NCBI GenBank assembly: GCA_023665555.1
Contig: JAMPDR010000006.1
Location: 1-64,000, forward strand
DNA: 64,000 bases
Source of the DNA: Ruminococcus sp.
Lineage (GTDB): Bacteria; Bacillota; Clostridia; Oscillospirales; Acutalibacteraceae
Direction: 5' to 3'
In this document: positions 27,574 through 36,551 of the stretch, one piece after another
Position numbering within the stretch: the stretch's first letter is position 1
How the letters are laid out: each line of letters begins with the position of its first letter
The notes under the pieces: model-generated
What the model was told of the DNA's origin: nothing
Database searches by the model: none
What the model saw: the letters and a program-made list of their open reading frames with translations, nothing else
Position numbers and translations under genes: made by a program

Positions 27574-30500
27574 CTATCTTTCCTGCAAAATGTTCAGCAG
27601 TTTTTTCAGCTTATTCACTGTGATGATTTCATCATAATGCATCCCCTCATAAGTTGGATGAAGTACGGGGTATGTAGGATGTTTTGTCTTTAATACAAAA
27701 TGGTTTTCGATCAACCATTCAATAATGACAATTAAATTATCACGGCTAACTTGTCTAAGTTTTCCATACTCTGGCAGCTTGTCCAATCCTGCATCTGCAA
27801 TACGTTTGCTGTTAGCACCGCGAAGAACATCTGCTAAAATGTTTATGCCATAATACCTCTTTTCGCTGATATGAGAGAGACATTGTAAAACAGTATAAAT
27901 TATATCATTTAGATCGCTTTCTTCAAACATAACCGATTTAATAGTTGCCTTCTTTATGACATTGTTTTGTTCGTATTGTGGCTGAGTCGTTGCAACTTGA
28001 ATTCGTGTCGGGATTTTAGCCGTTGCAGATATAAACTCTTTTGCAGGCACTGGTTCTGGATCCATCTTGAACATTTCATAATAGTATTTGGGCGTAATAA
28101 ATCTTCCACATCCAGTACCATCTTTTTTATAATTGGTACAGCCAAGGAAATAGCTATTTTCTTTTCCGGGTTTGACAATAAGATAGCCGTCTCTGCACTG
28201 ATCGCATTTAAGAATGGAGAGTTTTCCGGCTTTATACTCATTAGTCATAAATCCGCAGATTTCCGGTTCATTGGTGCAAATAAACAACCGTAATCCATAA
28301 GCGTTTTTATAGCGGAATTGCATAGGATATCCACAAATAGGACAAGTTTTCTTTGCAATATTATTTTGCGGTGGCTCCTCACTCCAATTACCACGAAGAA
28401 CAACATTTTTGTAATCACGCTTTATTTCAAGCAAAAATTCAGAAGGGTTCTGTTCCGGAGCTATAAAATAAACACGATTTTTAGTTCTTGTCATTGCAAC
28501 GTAAAACAAGCGGCGCTCTTCTGCATAATCAATGGAGCGATCACCCTTGATTACAAACGCAAGAACGGGATCATCTTCAATTTTTGAGGGAAAACCGTAT
28601 GTTTCATTGCGTCCATTTACAACGATAACATTATCGTATCCCAAGCCTTTCGAGGCGTGAGCTGTCATAAATGTGATGTTGAGTTTCGGATATTTTACGC
28701 TTTTGAGTTTACTTCCTCGATCAGTGTATTCAAACAAACCCGATTTTTCTAACTTGTCGCCATCGAATCCAAACCTACCGAGTAATAAGATAGAACCATC
28801 CTCGGATTTGCCTTCCTGCTTGTTAAATTCAATGATCTGCTCAAGCGCAACTTCGACAGCATGTGCAATGGCGTAATTTGCACCGCTTTTATTATCGGCA
28901 TTTAGTTTTTTAGGGCTTCCATCATAAGTGTAGATAATAACAGGATCAACGATATTTTTTGGAGACTTCAGTTCTTTTGAAATTTGTGCTTCATTTTTCT
29001 GAATGAAGTTGCCGGCAATATCAATCACTTCCTGCGAGTTACGATATGTCTTTACAATCTTCAAGAGTTTTGCATACCCCATCTTCTCTTCAAACTTCGT
29101 AAAGAGCGTTATATCGGAACCGCTAAAAGCATAAATTGATTGCCAATCGTCACCTACGGCAATGATCTTAGCTTCAGTCACTTCCGACAACGCTGTCACT
29201 AAATCAAATCTTTGACGAGATATGTCCTGGTACTCGTCCACGATAATATACTTGAAATCAAGTTTCTGCTTCATTTCCTTGACTTCACGGAGAACCCGTG
29301 CAGATTCATTTATCATATCCTCGAAGTCAACTGCGTTGTGTTCCTTTAAATAACGCTCGTATTCCAAGTAGCAATCATTGCAAATATCCAAGAAAAGTCT
29401 TGTACGTACATTCTGCGTAGAATGGTACATGCGGCTAAATTCATCCGTCGTAAATCCATTTGTCTTAAAGTTCGTAATAAATCGACAAATCAGATTGACG
29501 AGTTTTCTTATATAACGGTTTTCTTCTGTCGATACAAGTTTTTCCATTACTTCTTTGTTTGAACGAGGATGCAACTCAAAACCGTTATTTTCCAATTCCT
29601 CTTGTAAATGCTCTAAAAATGATCTTCGGTCGGAATACTGTGAAAAGGTATAGATAAGTTTTGTGCCGTGCTGTCTGTGAAGATTGATTTTATCATTTAT
29701 GGCTTTTTTATAGTCTTCAAGCTGATCGTCGCTAAAGCGGTCATTTTTACCATCTTGTGTAATACCGAAATGCTCAAGATATGCTATCTTATCTCCTTGC
29801 CGAATAATAAAGTCAGGAGTATATAGCTTTTTGGAAAATAGAATATCATACTGATACATCGGCTCATAATCATAGTCGATATTATTTAGATAAAGGAAAT
29901 TCGCAATTTCAACTTCCTGATGGGAGCGCATTATTTCGCTTTGAATAGTTACAGACTTCTTTGTACGAATATCAACAACCTGTTTTTTAAACTCGTCGAG
30001 ATCGCTTCGCATTGTAGAAAAATTGGACTTCGCAATTTTATTGAAGAAACTATTGAGATCTTCCCCCTCATACGGTGCGTCAAAATATGAGGCAAAGAAT
30101 AATATCAAGTTATTAACAAGGCTTTCGTTTTTTAGAATTGAGTTCTTGAAATAATCTTGCAAAACAAAATAGAGTTTTGATGAGTCAACAATGTTGAGTT
30201 TTTCAGACGATTGCTTTCTAAGTATTGCATTTCCGGTCGAATGGAATGTGGCAATAGGGCAATCAATCGCCAAATCTTTATTAAGTTTGTCTCGAAGTTC
30301 TTGAACTGCTTTGTTAGTAAAAGATACAACGAGAATCTGAGAAGAATCTATCCCTTTTTTCTCGACTAAATATTTAACCTTTGCCGCAACAGTAGTAGTT
30401 TTTCCTGCACCCGCTCCGGCAATAACGAGGCAATAATCCTCATCCGTAAGAATAACGCGGCGCTGATCTTCATCCAAGTTGATTTGCGGATCGACATTTT

Positions 30501-30885
30501 GGAGTATATTATCCAAGTAAGTTTGCTCTTCGGTCATTGCACGGCGAATAAAAGCCTCATTATGTTCATCAACGAGAGTTTCAAAATTCATATATTTTGA
30601 TAGCGCACTTTCGACAGCAACAAGAGAAATACCGTTATTTTTGCAAAAAGTTTCCATCAATCCACTACTTTTAAGCACACCAAAATACTCGACGGTTTTC
30701 TTTTCGTCAAGCAATTTAGCACGATATTCACTTCTTGCTACATAGCGGTTTTGTGATAATATGGCATCCATAAAAACTTTTAAATCCCATAGACTTTGGC
30801 ACTCTGGACTCTCAAATGACATATTCTCTTGAACTATATTTGCCGTTGGCTCCTTCTTTTTAAAGAGTTTAGAAAACAATCCCAT
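27574..30885 (-). CDS. UvrD/Rep-type SF1 helicase with nuclease-like insertion, zinc ribbons and RQC-like winged helix
   Basis: 1103 residues. Order: helical N-terminus (1-130); Q-motif and Walker A A-G-A-G-A-G-K-T-T (156-164); insertion 310-420 that resembles a PD-(D/E)XK nuclease (Y-T-P-D-F, Asp at about 358; Y-L-E-H-F-G, Glu at about 371, with Phe where the usual Lys would be); Walker B Y-I-I-V-D-E-Y-Q-D (546-554); motif III G-D-D-W-Q-S-I-Y-A-F-S-G-S-D (578-591); motif IV T-Y-R-N-S (613-617); motif V T-A-H-A-S-K-G-L-G-Y (741-750); motif VI V-A-M-T-R-T-K (796-802); two topoisomerase-type zinc ribbons (Cys 848/851/870/877 and 894/897/916/926); RQC-like winged helix about 994-1075 (V-L-R-G-A-N-S-K-R-I). 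The layout suggests DNA unwinding coupled to nucleic-acid sensing or cutting; biological role not established. Confidence 0.9.
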   Translation of the reverse strand: MGLFSKLFKKKEPTANIVQENMSFESPECQSLWDLKVFMDAILSQNRYVARSEYRAKLLDEKKTVEYFGVLKSSGLMETFCKNNGISLVAVESALSKYMNFETLVDEHNEAFIRRAMTEEQTYLDNILQNVDPQINLDEDQRRVILTDEDYCLVIAGAGAGKTTTVAAKVKYLVEKKGIDSSQILVVSFTNKAVQELRDKLNKDLAIDCPIATFHSTGNAILRKQSSEKLNIVDSSKLYFVLQDYFKNSILKNESLVNNLILFFASYFDAPYEGEDLNSFFNKIAKSNFSTMRSDLDEFKKQVVDIRTKKSVTIQSEIMRSHQEVEIANFLYLNNIDYDYEPMYQYDILFSKKLYTPDFIIRQGDKIAYLEHFGITQDGKNDRFSDDQLEDYKKAINDKINLHRQHGTKLIYTFSQYSDRRSFLEHLQEELENNGFELHPRSNKEVMEKLVSTEENRYIRKLVNLICRFITNFKTNGFTTDEFSRMYHSTQNVRTRLFLDICNDCYLEYERYLKEHNAVDFEDMINESARVLREVKEMKQKLDFKYIIVDEYQDISRQRFDLVTALSEVTEAKIIAVGDDWQSIYAFSGSDITLFTKFEEKMGYAKLLKIVKTYRNSQEVIDIAGNFIQKNEAQISKELKSPKNIVDPVIIYTYDGSPKKLNADNKSGANYAIAHAVEVALEQIIEFNKQEGKSEDGSILLLGRFGFDGDKLEKSGLFEYTDRGSKLKSVKYPKLNITFMTAHASKGLGYDNVIVVNGRNETYGFPSKIEDDPVLAFVIKGDRSIDYAEERRLFYVAMTRTKNRVYFIAPEQNPSEFLLEIKRDYKNVVLRGNWSEEPPQNNIAKKTCPICGYPMQFRYKNAYGLRLFICTNEPEICGFMTNEYKAGKLSILKCDQCRDGYLIVKPGKENSYFLGCTNYKKDGTGCGRFITPKYYYEMFKMDPEPVPAKEFISATAKIPTRIQVATTQPQYEQNNVIKKATIKSVMFEESDLNDIIYTVLQCLSHISEKRYYGINILADVLRGANSKRIADAGLDKLPEYGKLRQVSRDNLIVIIEWLIENHFVLKTKHPTYPVLHPTYEGMHYDEIITVNKLKKLLNILQER

Positions 30886-30911
30886 ATATAAGCCTTTCTA
30901 CTTAAACAACA

Positions 30912-31097
30912 TCAGTCGGCGGAAGCCCCGGATTTAATCCAACTATCCACTTCATCTAATTTGAACTTCCATTGTCTGCCCATTTTATGTGCGGGCATAT
31001 TTTTATTATCAATCCATTTGAAAACTGTATCTCTGCTTACGCCAAGATATTCGCATATTTCTTTTAGAGAATACCATCTGTTAGTTATTTCCACCAT
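30912..31097 (-). CDS. Excisionase-type helix-turn-helix protein
   Basis: 61 residues. Almost the whole protein is one MerR/excisionase-like HTH: W-Y-S-L-K-E-I-C-E-Y-L-G-V-S-R-D-T-V-F-K-W then H-K-M-G-R-Q-W-K-F and D-E-V-D-S-W-I-K. GAGAGG lies 5 bases before the ATG at 31097 and a good promoter lies further upstream. It is the first gene of the helicase operon (26 bases before the helicase start). From general knowledge, such small HTH proteins often head restriction-modification and other defence operons, where they may autoregulate. Confidence 0.85.
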   Translation of the reverse strand: MVEITNRWYSLKEICEYLGVSRDTVFKWIDNKNMPAHKMGRQWKFKLDEVDSWIKSGASAD

Positions 31098-31138
31098 TTT
31101 GACCTCTCAATTTAAAAGTGTTACTTCGGTACATTTGT

Positions 31139-31167
31139 AGTATATCATAAAATTAAGCTGTTTGCAA
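31139..31167 (-). promoter_or_regulatory. Sigma-A promoter of the HTH/helicase operon
   Basis: On the minus strand TTGCAA (31162-31167) and TATACT (31139-31144) with 17 bases between, about 40 bases before the ATG at 31097. Confidence 0.7.
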
Positions 31168-31235
31168 TATGTTAAAGTCGATTAGCGTAGATTTTTAATG
31201 TTCAAAATAACTTATCACAGTTATCTGTAAAAAGC

Positions 31236-31273
31236 AAATAAAAAATAACAGTACAGTCTTTCGACCATACTGT
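31236..31273 (-). terminator. Terminator after the carB-dapF fusion gene
   Basis: Inverted repeat ACAGTA...GTC / GAC...TACTGT with a 4-base loop and a small internal mismatch, followed on the minus strand by ATTTTTTATTT. It lies about 85 bases past the stop of the fusion gene, between it and the helicase operon promoter. Confidence 0.65.
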
Positions 31274-31357
31274 CATTTTGTTTATCCTATTCGGTTTTCG
31301 TTTTCTCCGTTAAGGATATGCCACTTCCTTCTGATGTAAATTTTTTACACCTTAAAC

Positions 31358-34300
31358 TCAGTACTCAGCTTCACCGTTGTATATCAACTGTGCGTTACCT
31401 GACATCGTTATACCCTCTTCGGTGTAAATAATATGCAAATCGCCGCCTTTGAGTTTAACTGTGACTTCATCACCTGCTTTGCAAAATCCGTTTTTGACTG
31501 CCGCTGCAACCGCTGCACATGCACCTGTTCCGCAAGCTGTGGTTTCTCCGTTGCCACGTTCATATACCCTCATTTTAAGTGTGTTGCCGTTTACAACCCT
31601 GACGAATTCTGTGTTGATACGTTCAGGAAAGATTTCAGCATTTTCAAATAACGGTCCGATTTCATCAAGATTCATTGAATCAATGTCATTTCTGAAAACA
31701 ACACAGTGCGGGTTGCCTACACTAAGACAGCTGATTTTATAATCATCATTGCCTATGGTTATCGGATAATTAACAAGCTCATCTTCATCAAGAGTGCATG
31801 GCAGCGACTTGCAAGTGAAATCTGCCTTTCCCATACCAACTTTAACCGATGATACCTTTCCGCCGCGGATAAACAAATCAAGATTTTTGATTCCTGCACC
31901 GGTTTCAACCGTAATGTGCTCTTTTTTCACAATATCATTATCATACAGATACTTTGCAACGCAACGTATCGCATTACCTGCAACCTGACCGTTACTGCCG
32001 TCTTGGTTGAAAATACGCATTTTAGCATCAGCAATATCTGAATTCTCAATCAGCACGATACCACAGCCGCCTATGCCATAGTGCCTGTCACAAAATGTGA
32101 TGCAAAGCGACTCCGGCGAGGTTACACTGCCGTCACGGTTATCAATGAAAATATAGTCGTTGCCCGTACCCTGCATTTTTGAAAAACGCAGAACATCACG
32201 CTGACTTCTCATATTGTTGATATCAATCAGTTCAGTATTCTGCTGATTATAATTGCTTGCCATGATGTCAAGCAGTGCATTGGCAGTGTCAAGAGAAGTC
32301 AGACATGCTATGCCAAGCTGCAAGGCTCTTCTGTGAAGTGCAATATAATCATCCAAAGTGCGGTCAAACAATGCACCTGTATATACGATGAAATCTACAT
32401 TTCCGCTTTCAAGAAGTTTAAAGCAATCATCACTGTTGTGAATTCCGTTTACCGTTTTAACCTCAATTCCGAGATTACGTATTGCATTCGCCGTATCCTC
32501 TGTTGCAAATATTTTTACGCCCAGGTCATCCATTTTCTTTGCAATATCCACAATTTCATCAAGGTCATGCTCATCAACACTCACAAATGCTCCGAGATTC
32601 CCCTTTTCTTTTTTGCTTTTAACTGTTATACCTGCCGAGGTCAGTCCCTTGAACAATGCCTCACTCAAAGTCTTTCCGATACCGAGAACCTCACCTGTTG
32701 ACTTCATTTCGGGTCCGAGATAGCTGTTGACATCAGTCAACTTTTCAAATGAGAATACAGGTACTTTAACCGCATAATACGGCGGTGCTTGATAAAGTCC
32801 GGTGCCATAGCCTAAATCTGCGAGTGCTGAACCGGTCATAACCCTTGTTGCAAGATCTACCATAGGAACATCGGTTACCTTGCTGATATACGGTATCGTT
32901 CTGGACGCTCTCGGATTAACTTCGATTACATAAAGTTCATTTTCATAAATCAAATACTGAATATTTACAAGACCTTTTGTGCCGAGCGAAAGGGCAAGTT
33001 TTTCACTACATTCAATAACCGTTTTAGTCATTGCATCGGAAAGGCTGAACGGCGGGTAAACGGCGATTGAGTCACCGCTGTGTACACCTGCACGTTCAAT
33101 ATGCTGCATGATGCCCGGAATAAGAACATCTTTACCGTCTGATATAACATCAACTTCAATCTCAGTGCCTGACATATATTTATCAACAAGCACAGGATTG
33201 TCGATACCTGTTGAGAGAATTTTGCTCATGTATCGCTCAACTTCAACATCATTGTGAACAATTTGCATATTCTGACCGCCGATAACATATGACGGACGCA
33301 GCAAAACAGGGTAAGTCAGCTTGTTGGCGGCACCAAGTGCCTCTTCAAGTGTCATGACGCCGAATCCCTGCGGGCGGCGAATTGAAAATCTTTCAAGCAA
33401 TGCATCAAAGCGTTCTCTGTCCTCTGCTGTATCTATACCATCCTGCGACGTTCCGAGAATCTGCACTCCGTTATCGTCAAGGAATTTTGTCAGCTTTATC
33501 GCCGTCTGACCGCCGAAAGCAACAACAACACCTATCGGATTTTCAATTTCAATAATGTTCATAACATCTTCTTCACACAGCGGCTCAAAGTAAAGCCTGT
33601 CCGCAGTATCATAGTCAGTTGATACCGTTTCGGGGTTATTGTTCACGATAACTACATCATATCCGAGTTCTTTAAGCGTCCATACACAGTGAACCGAAGA
33701 ATAGTCAAATTCAATGCCCTGACCGATTCTGATAGGACCCGAACCGAGAACCATAACAACTGGCTTACCGGAACGGACGTGTCGTTTTGATTCGCAGACA
33801 TTATCATATGATGAATAGAAATAAGGGGTTGATGCGTAGAATTCAGCCGCACAGGTGTCAACCATTTTATAGCTTGCCGATTCATGCCACACCTTATCAA
33901 AACTGCAAAGCGAAGCAAGCGCTTTATCAGTATATCCAAGCTGTTTCGCCTGATGATATTGCTCTTTGGTGATCGACTTGCCTGCAATTTCATTTTCAAA
34001 ATCGGCAAGATTTTTCAACTTAGCAATGAACCACTTATCAATTCTTGTAATACTGCTTATCTTTTCAACAGATATTCCTGACTTAAGCGCCTCGAAAACG
34101 GTGAACATTCTTCTGTCGTCAACATGTTTCAGACGTTCTTCAATCGGTTCAACAGTGAGCGGTCTTGCATTAAGTGTATCAAGTGAAATTTCTGCACCTC
34201 TAACCGCTTTCATAACTGCCGATTCAAAACTCTGACCGATTGACATAACCTCGCCTGTGGCTTTCATCTGTGTGCCGAGTTTTCTGCTTGAACCATAGAA

Positions 34301-35392
34301 CTTATCAAACGGCCACTTCGGAAATTTGACAACAACATAGTCAAGCGCAGGTTCAAAACATGCGCAGGTTTTGCCTGTTATGTCGTTTGTGATTTCGTCA
34401 AGTGTATAGCCGAGTGCAATTTTTGTGGTAATCTTCGCAATCGGATAGCCTGTTGCTTTACTTGCCAATGCGGACGAACGTGATACTCTCGGATTAACTT
34501 CTATAACCGCATATTCAAATGAGTTCGGATTGAGCGCGAACTGGCAGTTACAACCGCCGACTATACCAAGAGAAGATATGATATCAAGTGATGCACTTCT
34601 GAGCATCTGATACTCCTTATCAGCAAGCGTCAGTGCAGGTGCAACAACTATACTGTCGCCCGTGTGTACACCAACAGGGTCAAAGTTTTCCATGCTGCAA
34701 ACCGCAATCACATTGCCAAGGCTGTCACGCATAGTTTCAAACTCGATTTCTTTCCAACCCATGATATATTTTTCAACAAGAATCTGAGTTATCGGTGAAG
34801 CATCGAGTCCTGTTTTGGCGATTATTTTCAATTCATCTTCATTTTCGGCAACACCGCCGCCGCCACCGCCGAGCGTAAATGCAGGGCGAACTATAATCGG
34901 ATAACCGATTTTTTCTGCAATTTCAAGTGCAGTTTCAACATCGTTTGCAATATCCGACGGAATAATCGGCTGACCGATTTCGTTCATTGTATCTTTGAAA
35001 AGCTGTCTGTCTTCAGCTTTATCAATCGCTTCAGCATTTGTTCCGAGAAGCCGCACTCCCCTGCTTTCAAGAAAGCCTTCTTTTGAAAGCTGCATTGCAA
35101 TTGTCAAACCAATCTGACCGCCGAGAGATGCAAGCAGACTGTCAGGTTTTTCTTTATCTATAATGCGCTTTACTGTTTCGCTTGTCAGCGGTTCAAGATA
35201 GATTTCATCCGCAAGCGCCTTATCTGTCATAATGGTTGCAGGGTTCGAGTTAACAAGCACAACATTTACACCGGCTTGTTTTAGCACACGGCAAGCCTGA
35301 GCACCTGCATAGTCAAATTCGGCAGCCTGTCCGATAACGATAGGACCCGAACCTATGACGAGAACTTTTTTTATATCTTTACAAAGAGGCAT
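31358..35392 (-). CDS. carB: Fusion: carbamoyl-phosphate synthase large subunit + DapF-like domain
   Basis: 1344 residues in one frame. Residues 1-1055 are a complete CarB: two ATP-grasp halves (V-L-V-I-G-S-G-P-I-V-I-G-Q-A at 10 and V-M-V-L-G-S-G-P-I-R-I-G-Q-G at about 550) and the C-terminal MGS-like allosteric domain ending T-S-L-D-T-A-N-A-L-L. Residues about 1061-1344 (bases 31358-32212) match diaminopimelate epimerase: M-Q-G-T-G-N-D at 1073, N-Q-D-G-S at about 1129, G-N-P-H at about 1226, A-C-G-T-G-A-C at about 1286. There is no ribosome binding site at the join. In the DapF part the first catalytic Cys (normally in C-G-N-x-x-R-C) is Ala at about 1138, while Cys stands in G-G-C-G (about 1110) where Asp is usual. 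CarA is just upstream with a 14-base overlap. Confidence 0.93.
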   Translation of the reverse strand: MPLCKDIKKVLVIGSGPIVIGQAAEFDYAGAQACRVLKQAGVNVVLVNSNPATIMTDKALADEIYLEPLTSETVKRIIDKEKPDSLLASLGGQIGLTIAMQLSKEGFLESRGVRLLGTNAEAIDKAEDRQLFKDTMNEIGQPIIPSDIANDVETALEIAEKIGYPIIVRPAFTLGGGGGGVAENEDELKIIAKTGLDASPITQILVEKYIMGWKEIEFETMRDSLGNVIAVCSMENFDPVGVHTGDSIVVAPALTLADKEYQMLRSASLDIISSLGIVGGCNCQFALNPNSFEYAVIEVNPRVSRSSALASKATGYPIAKITTKIALGYTLDEITNDITGKTCACFEPALDYVVVKFPKWPFDKFYGSSRKLGTQMKATGEVMSIGQSFESAVMKAVRGAEISLDTLNARPLTVEPIEERLKHVDDRRMFTVFEALKSGISVEKISSITRIDKWFIAKLKNLADFENEIAGKSITKEQYHQAKQLGYTDKALASLCSFDKVWHESASYKMVDTCAAEFYASTPYFYSSYDNVCESKRHVRSGKPVVMVLGSGPIRIGQGIEFDYSSVHCVWTLKELGYDVVIVNNNPETVSTDYDTADRLYFEPLCEEDVMNIIEIENPIGVVVAFGGQTAIKLTKFLDDNGVQILGTSQDGIDTAEDRERFDALLERFSIRRPQGFGVMTLEEALGAANKLTYPVLLRPSYVIGGQNMQIVHNDVEVERYMSKILSTGIDNPVLVDKYMSGTEIEVDVISDGKDVLIPGIMQHIERAGVHSGDSIAVYPPFSLSDAMTKTVIECSEKLALSLGTKGLVNIQYLIYENELYVIEVNPRASRTIPYISKVTDVPMVDLATRVMTGSALADLGYGTGLYQAPPYYAVKVPVFSFEKLTDVNSYLGPEMKSTGEVLGIGKTLSEALFKGLTSAGITVKSKKEKGNLGAFVSVDEHDLDEIVDIAKKMDDLGVKIFATEDTANAIRNLGIEVKTVNGIHNSDDCFKLLESGNVDFIVYTGALFDRTLDDYIALHRRALQLGIACLTSLDTANALLDIMASNYNQQNTELIDINNMRSQRDVLRFSKMQGTGNDYIFIDNRDGSVTSPESLCITFCDRHYGIGGCGIVLIENSDIADAKMRIFNQDGSNGQVAGNAIRCVAKYLYDNDIVKKEHITVETGAGIKNLDLFIRGGKVSSVKVGMGKADFTCKSLPCTLDEDELVNYPITIGNDDYKISCLSVGNPHCVVFRNDIDSMNLDEIGPLFENAEIFPERINTEFVRVVNGNTLKMRVYERGNGETTACGTGACAAVAAAVKNGFCKAGDEVTVKLKGGDLHIIYTEEGITMSGNAQLIYNGEAEY

Positions 35393-36485
35393 TTTTATTT
35401 TCCTCCATTAAATCAATGAATTTATCAAACAAGAAACTTGTGTCGTGCGGTCCGCCGCATGCTTCGGGATGAAACTGCACTGTGAATGCATTAAACGTTG
35501 GATAGTTCATACCCTCTGTTGTGCCGTCGTTGGCATTGATGAAACTTTCCACACCGTGTTCGGTTGAATCACCAACTACCGCATAGCCGTGGTTTTGACT
35601 AGTGATGTAGGTTCTGCCTGTTGCAAGATTCTTACACGGCTGATTTGCTCCGCGGTGACCATACTTAAGTTTAACTGTTCTTCCTCCGTCGGCAAGTGCT
35701 GTAAGCTGATGTCCGAGACAAATACCAAACAACGGCACTTTACCCAAAAGCTTTTTGATTTGCTTGATTGAATATGTATTGTCGGCAGGGTCTCCCGGCC
35801 CGTTGGAAAGCATTATTCCGTCGGGGTTCATGCCGAGAATATCCTCAGCCGATGTGTTAAACGGTACAACAGTTACATTGCAGCCGCGCTCGCAAAGAGA
35901 ACGGACAATGTTCATTTTTGCGCCGTAATCAATCAAAATGACCTCATACTTTGCCGCAACAGTAGCAGGATATTTTTCCGGTTGCTTCGTGCTTGCGGTT
36001 TCAACCGAGTTTGTGACTTTATATTCCTTTATCGGCTCAAGATTTTCGGGGATACGGTCGCACAAGGAGGCATTGATAACACCGTGTTCTCTGATGATAT
36101 TCGTAAGTTCGCGCGTGTCAACACCGTAGATACCGGGAATCGAATAATTTTTCAAAAAAGTGTCAAGGTCATATTCACATCTGAAATTAGACGGATAGTC
36201 ACATTTTTCACGCACAACATAGCCGTTAAGAAGCGGCTGACCCTCAAAATCTTCACTTATAACTCCGTAATTGCCTATCATAGGGAACGTTTGAATAACA
36301 ATCTGACCGCAGTAACTTGGGTCGGTGAGAGTTTCGATGTATCCTACCATGCCTGTTGTGAAAACAAGTTCACCGACACATTCACAGTCCGCACCGAAAG
36401 CAATCCCCTCAAACACAGTTCCGTCTGCAAGGACAAGATATCTTTTTTTCATATCAACATACATCGTGAACATCATCATGCCCAC
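35379..36485 (-). CDS. carA: Carbamoyl-phosphate synthase small subunit (glutaminase)
   Basis: About 368 residues. N-terminal CarA domain (Y-L-V-L-A-D-G-T-V-F-E-G) and class I glutamine amidotransferase domain with the nucleophile in L-F-G-I-C-L-G-H-Q-L (about residue 250) and the catalytic His-Glu in F-H-P-E-A (about 339). Supplies ammonia to CarB for arginine and pyrimidine synthesis. Start options are GTG 36485 (AAGGA 6-8 bases upstream), ATG 36479 and ATG 36452; the last gives the most typical N-terminus. Overlaps the carB fusion by 14 bases. Confidence 0.95.
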   Translation of the reverse strand: MGMMMFTMYVDMKKRYLVLADGTVFEGIAFGADCECVGELVFTTGMVGYIETLTDPSYCGQIVIQTFPMIGNYGVISEDFEGQPLLNGYVVREKCDYPSNFRCEYDLDTFLKNYSIPGIYGVDTRELTNIIREHGVINASLCDRIPENLEPIKEYKVTNSVETASTKQPEKYPATVAAKYEVILIDYGAKMNIVRSLCERGCNVTVVPFNTSAEDILGMNPDGIMLSNGPGDPADNTYSIKQIKKLLGKVPLFGICLGHQLTALADGGRTVKLKYGHRGANQPCKNLATGRTYITSQNHGYAVVGDSTEHGVESFINANDGTTEGMNYPTFNAFTVQFHPEACGGPHDTSFLFDKFIDLMEENKNASL

Positions 36486-36514
36486 GATGCTTCCTTTCTA
36501 TATTTTTATTATTT

Positions 36515-36541
36515 GGAAGCTCTGATTAATTCAGAGTTTCC
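36515..36541. repeat. Short interspersed palindrome, copy 1 (between argF and carA)
   Basis: Near-perfect palindrome with arms CTCTGA / TCAGAG flanked by GGAA and TTCC. A close copy occurs at 61247-61271 (about 22 of 25 positions the same). Here it lies between argF and carA and could form a hairpin in the transcript. Confidence 0.6.
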
Positions 36542-36551
36542 CTCTACTAGT

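Noticed and set aside
32212-32260. Separate dapF gene starting at the ATG at 32212
   Set aside because: No Shine-Dalgarno-like sequence precedes either ATG (32212 or the one in M-Q-G-T-G), and the frame is open from CarB, so a fusion is the better reading.
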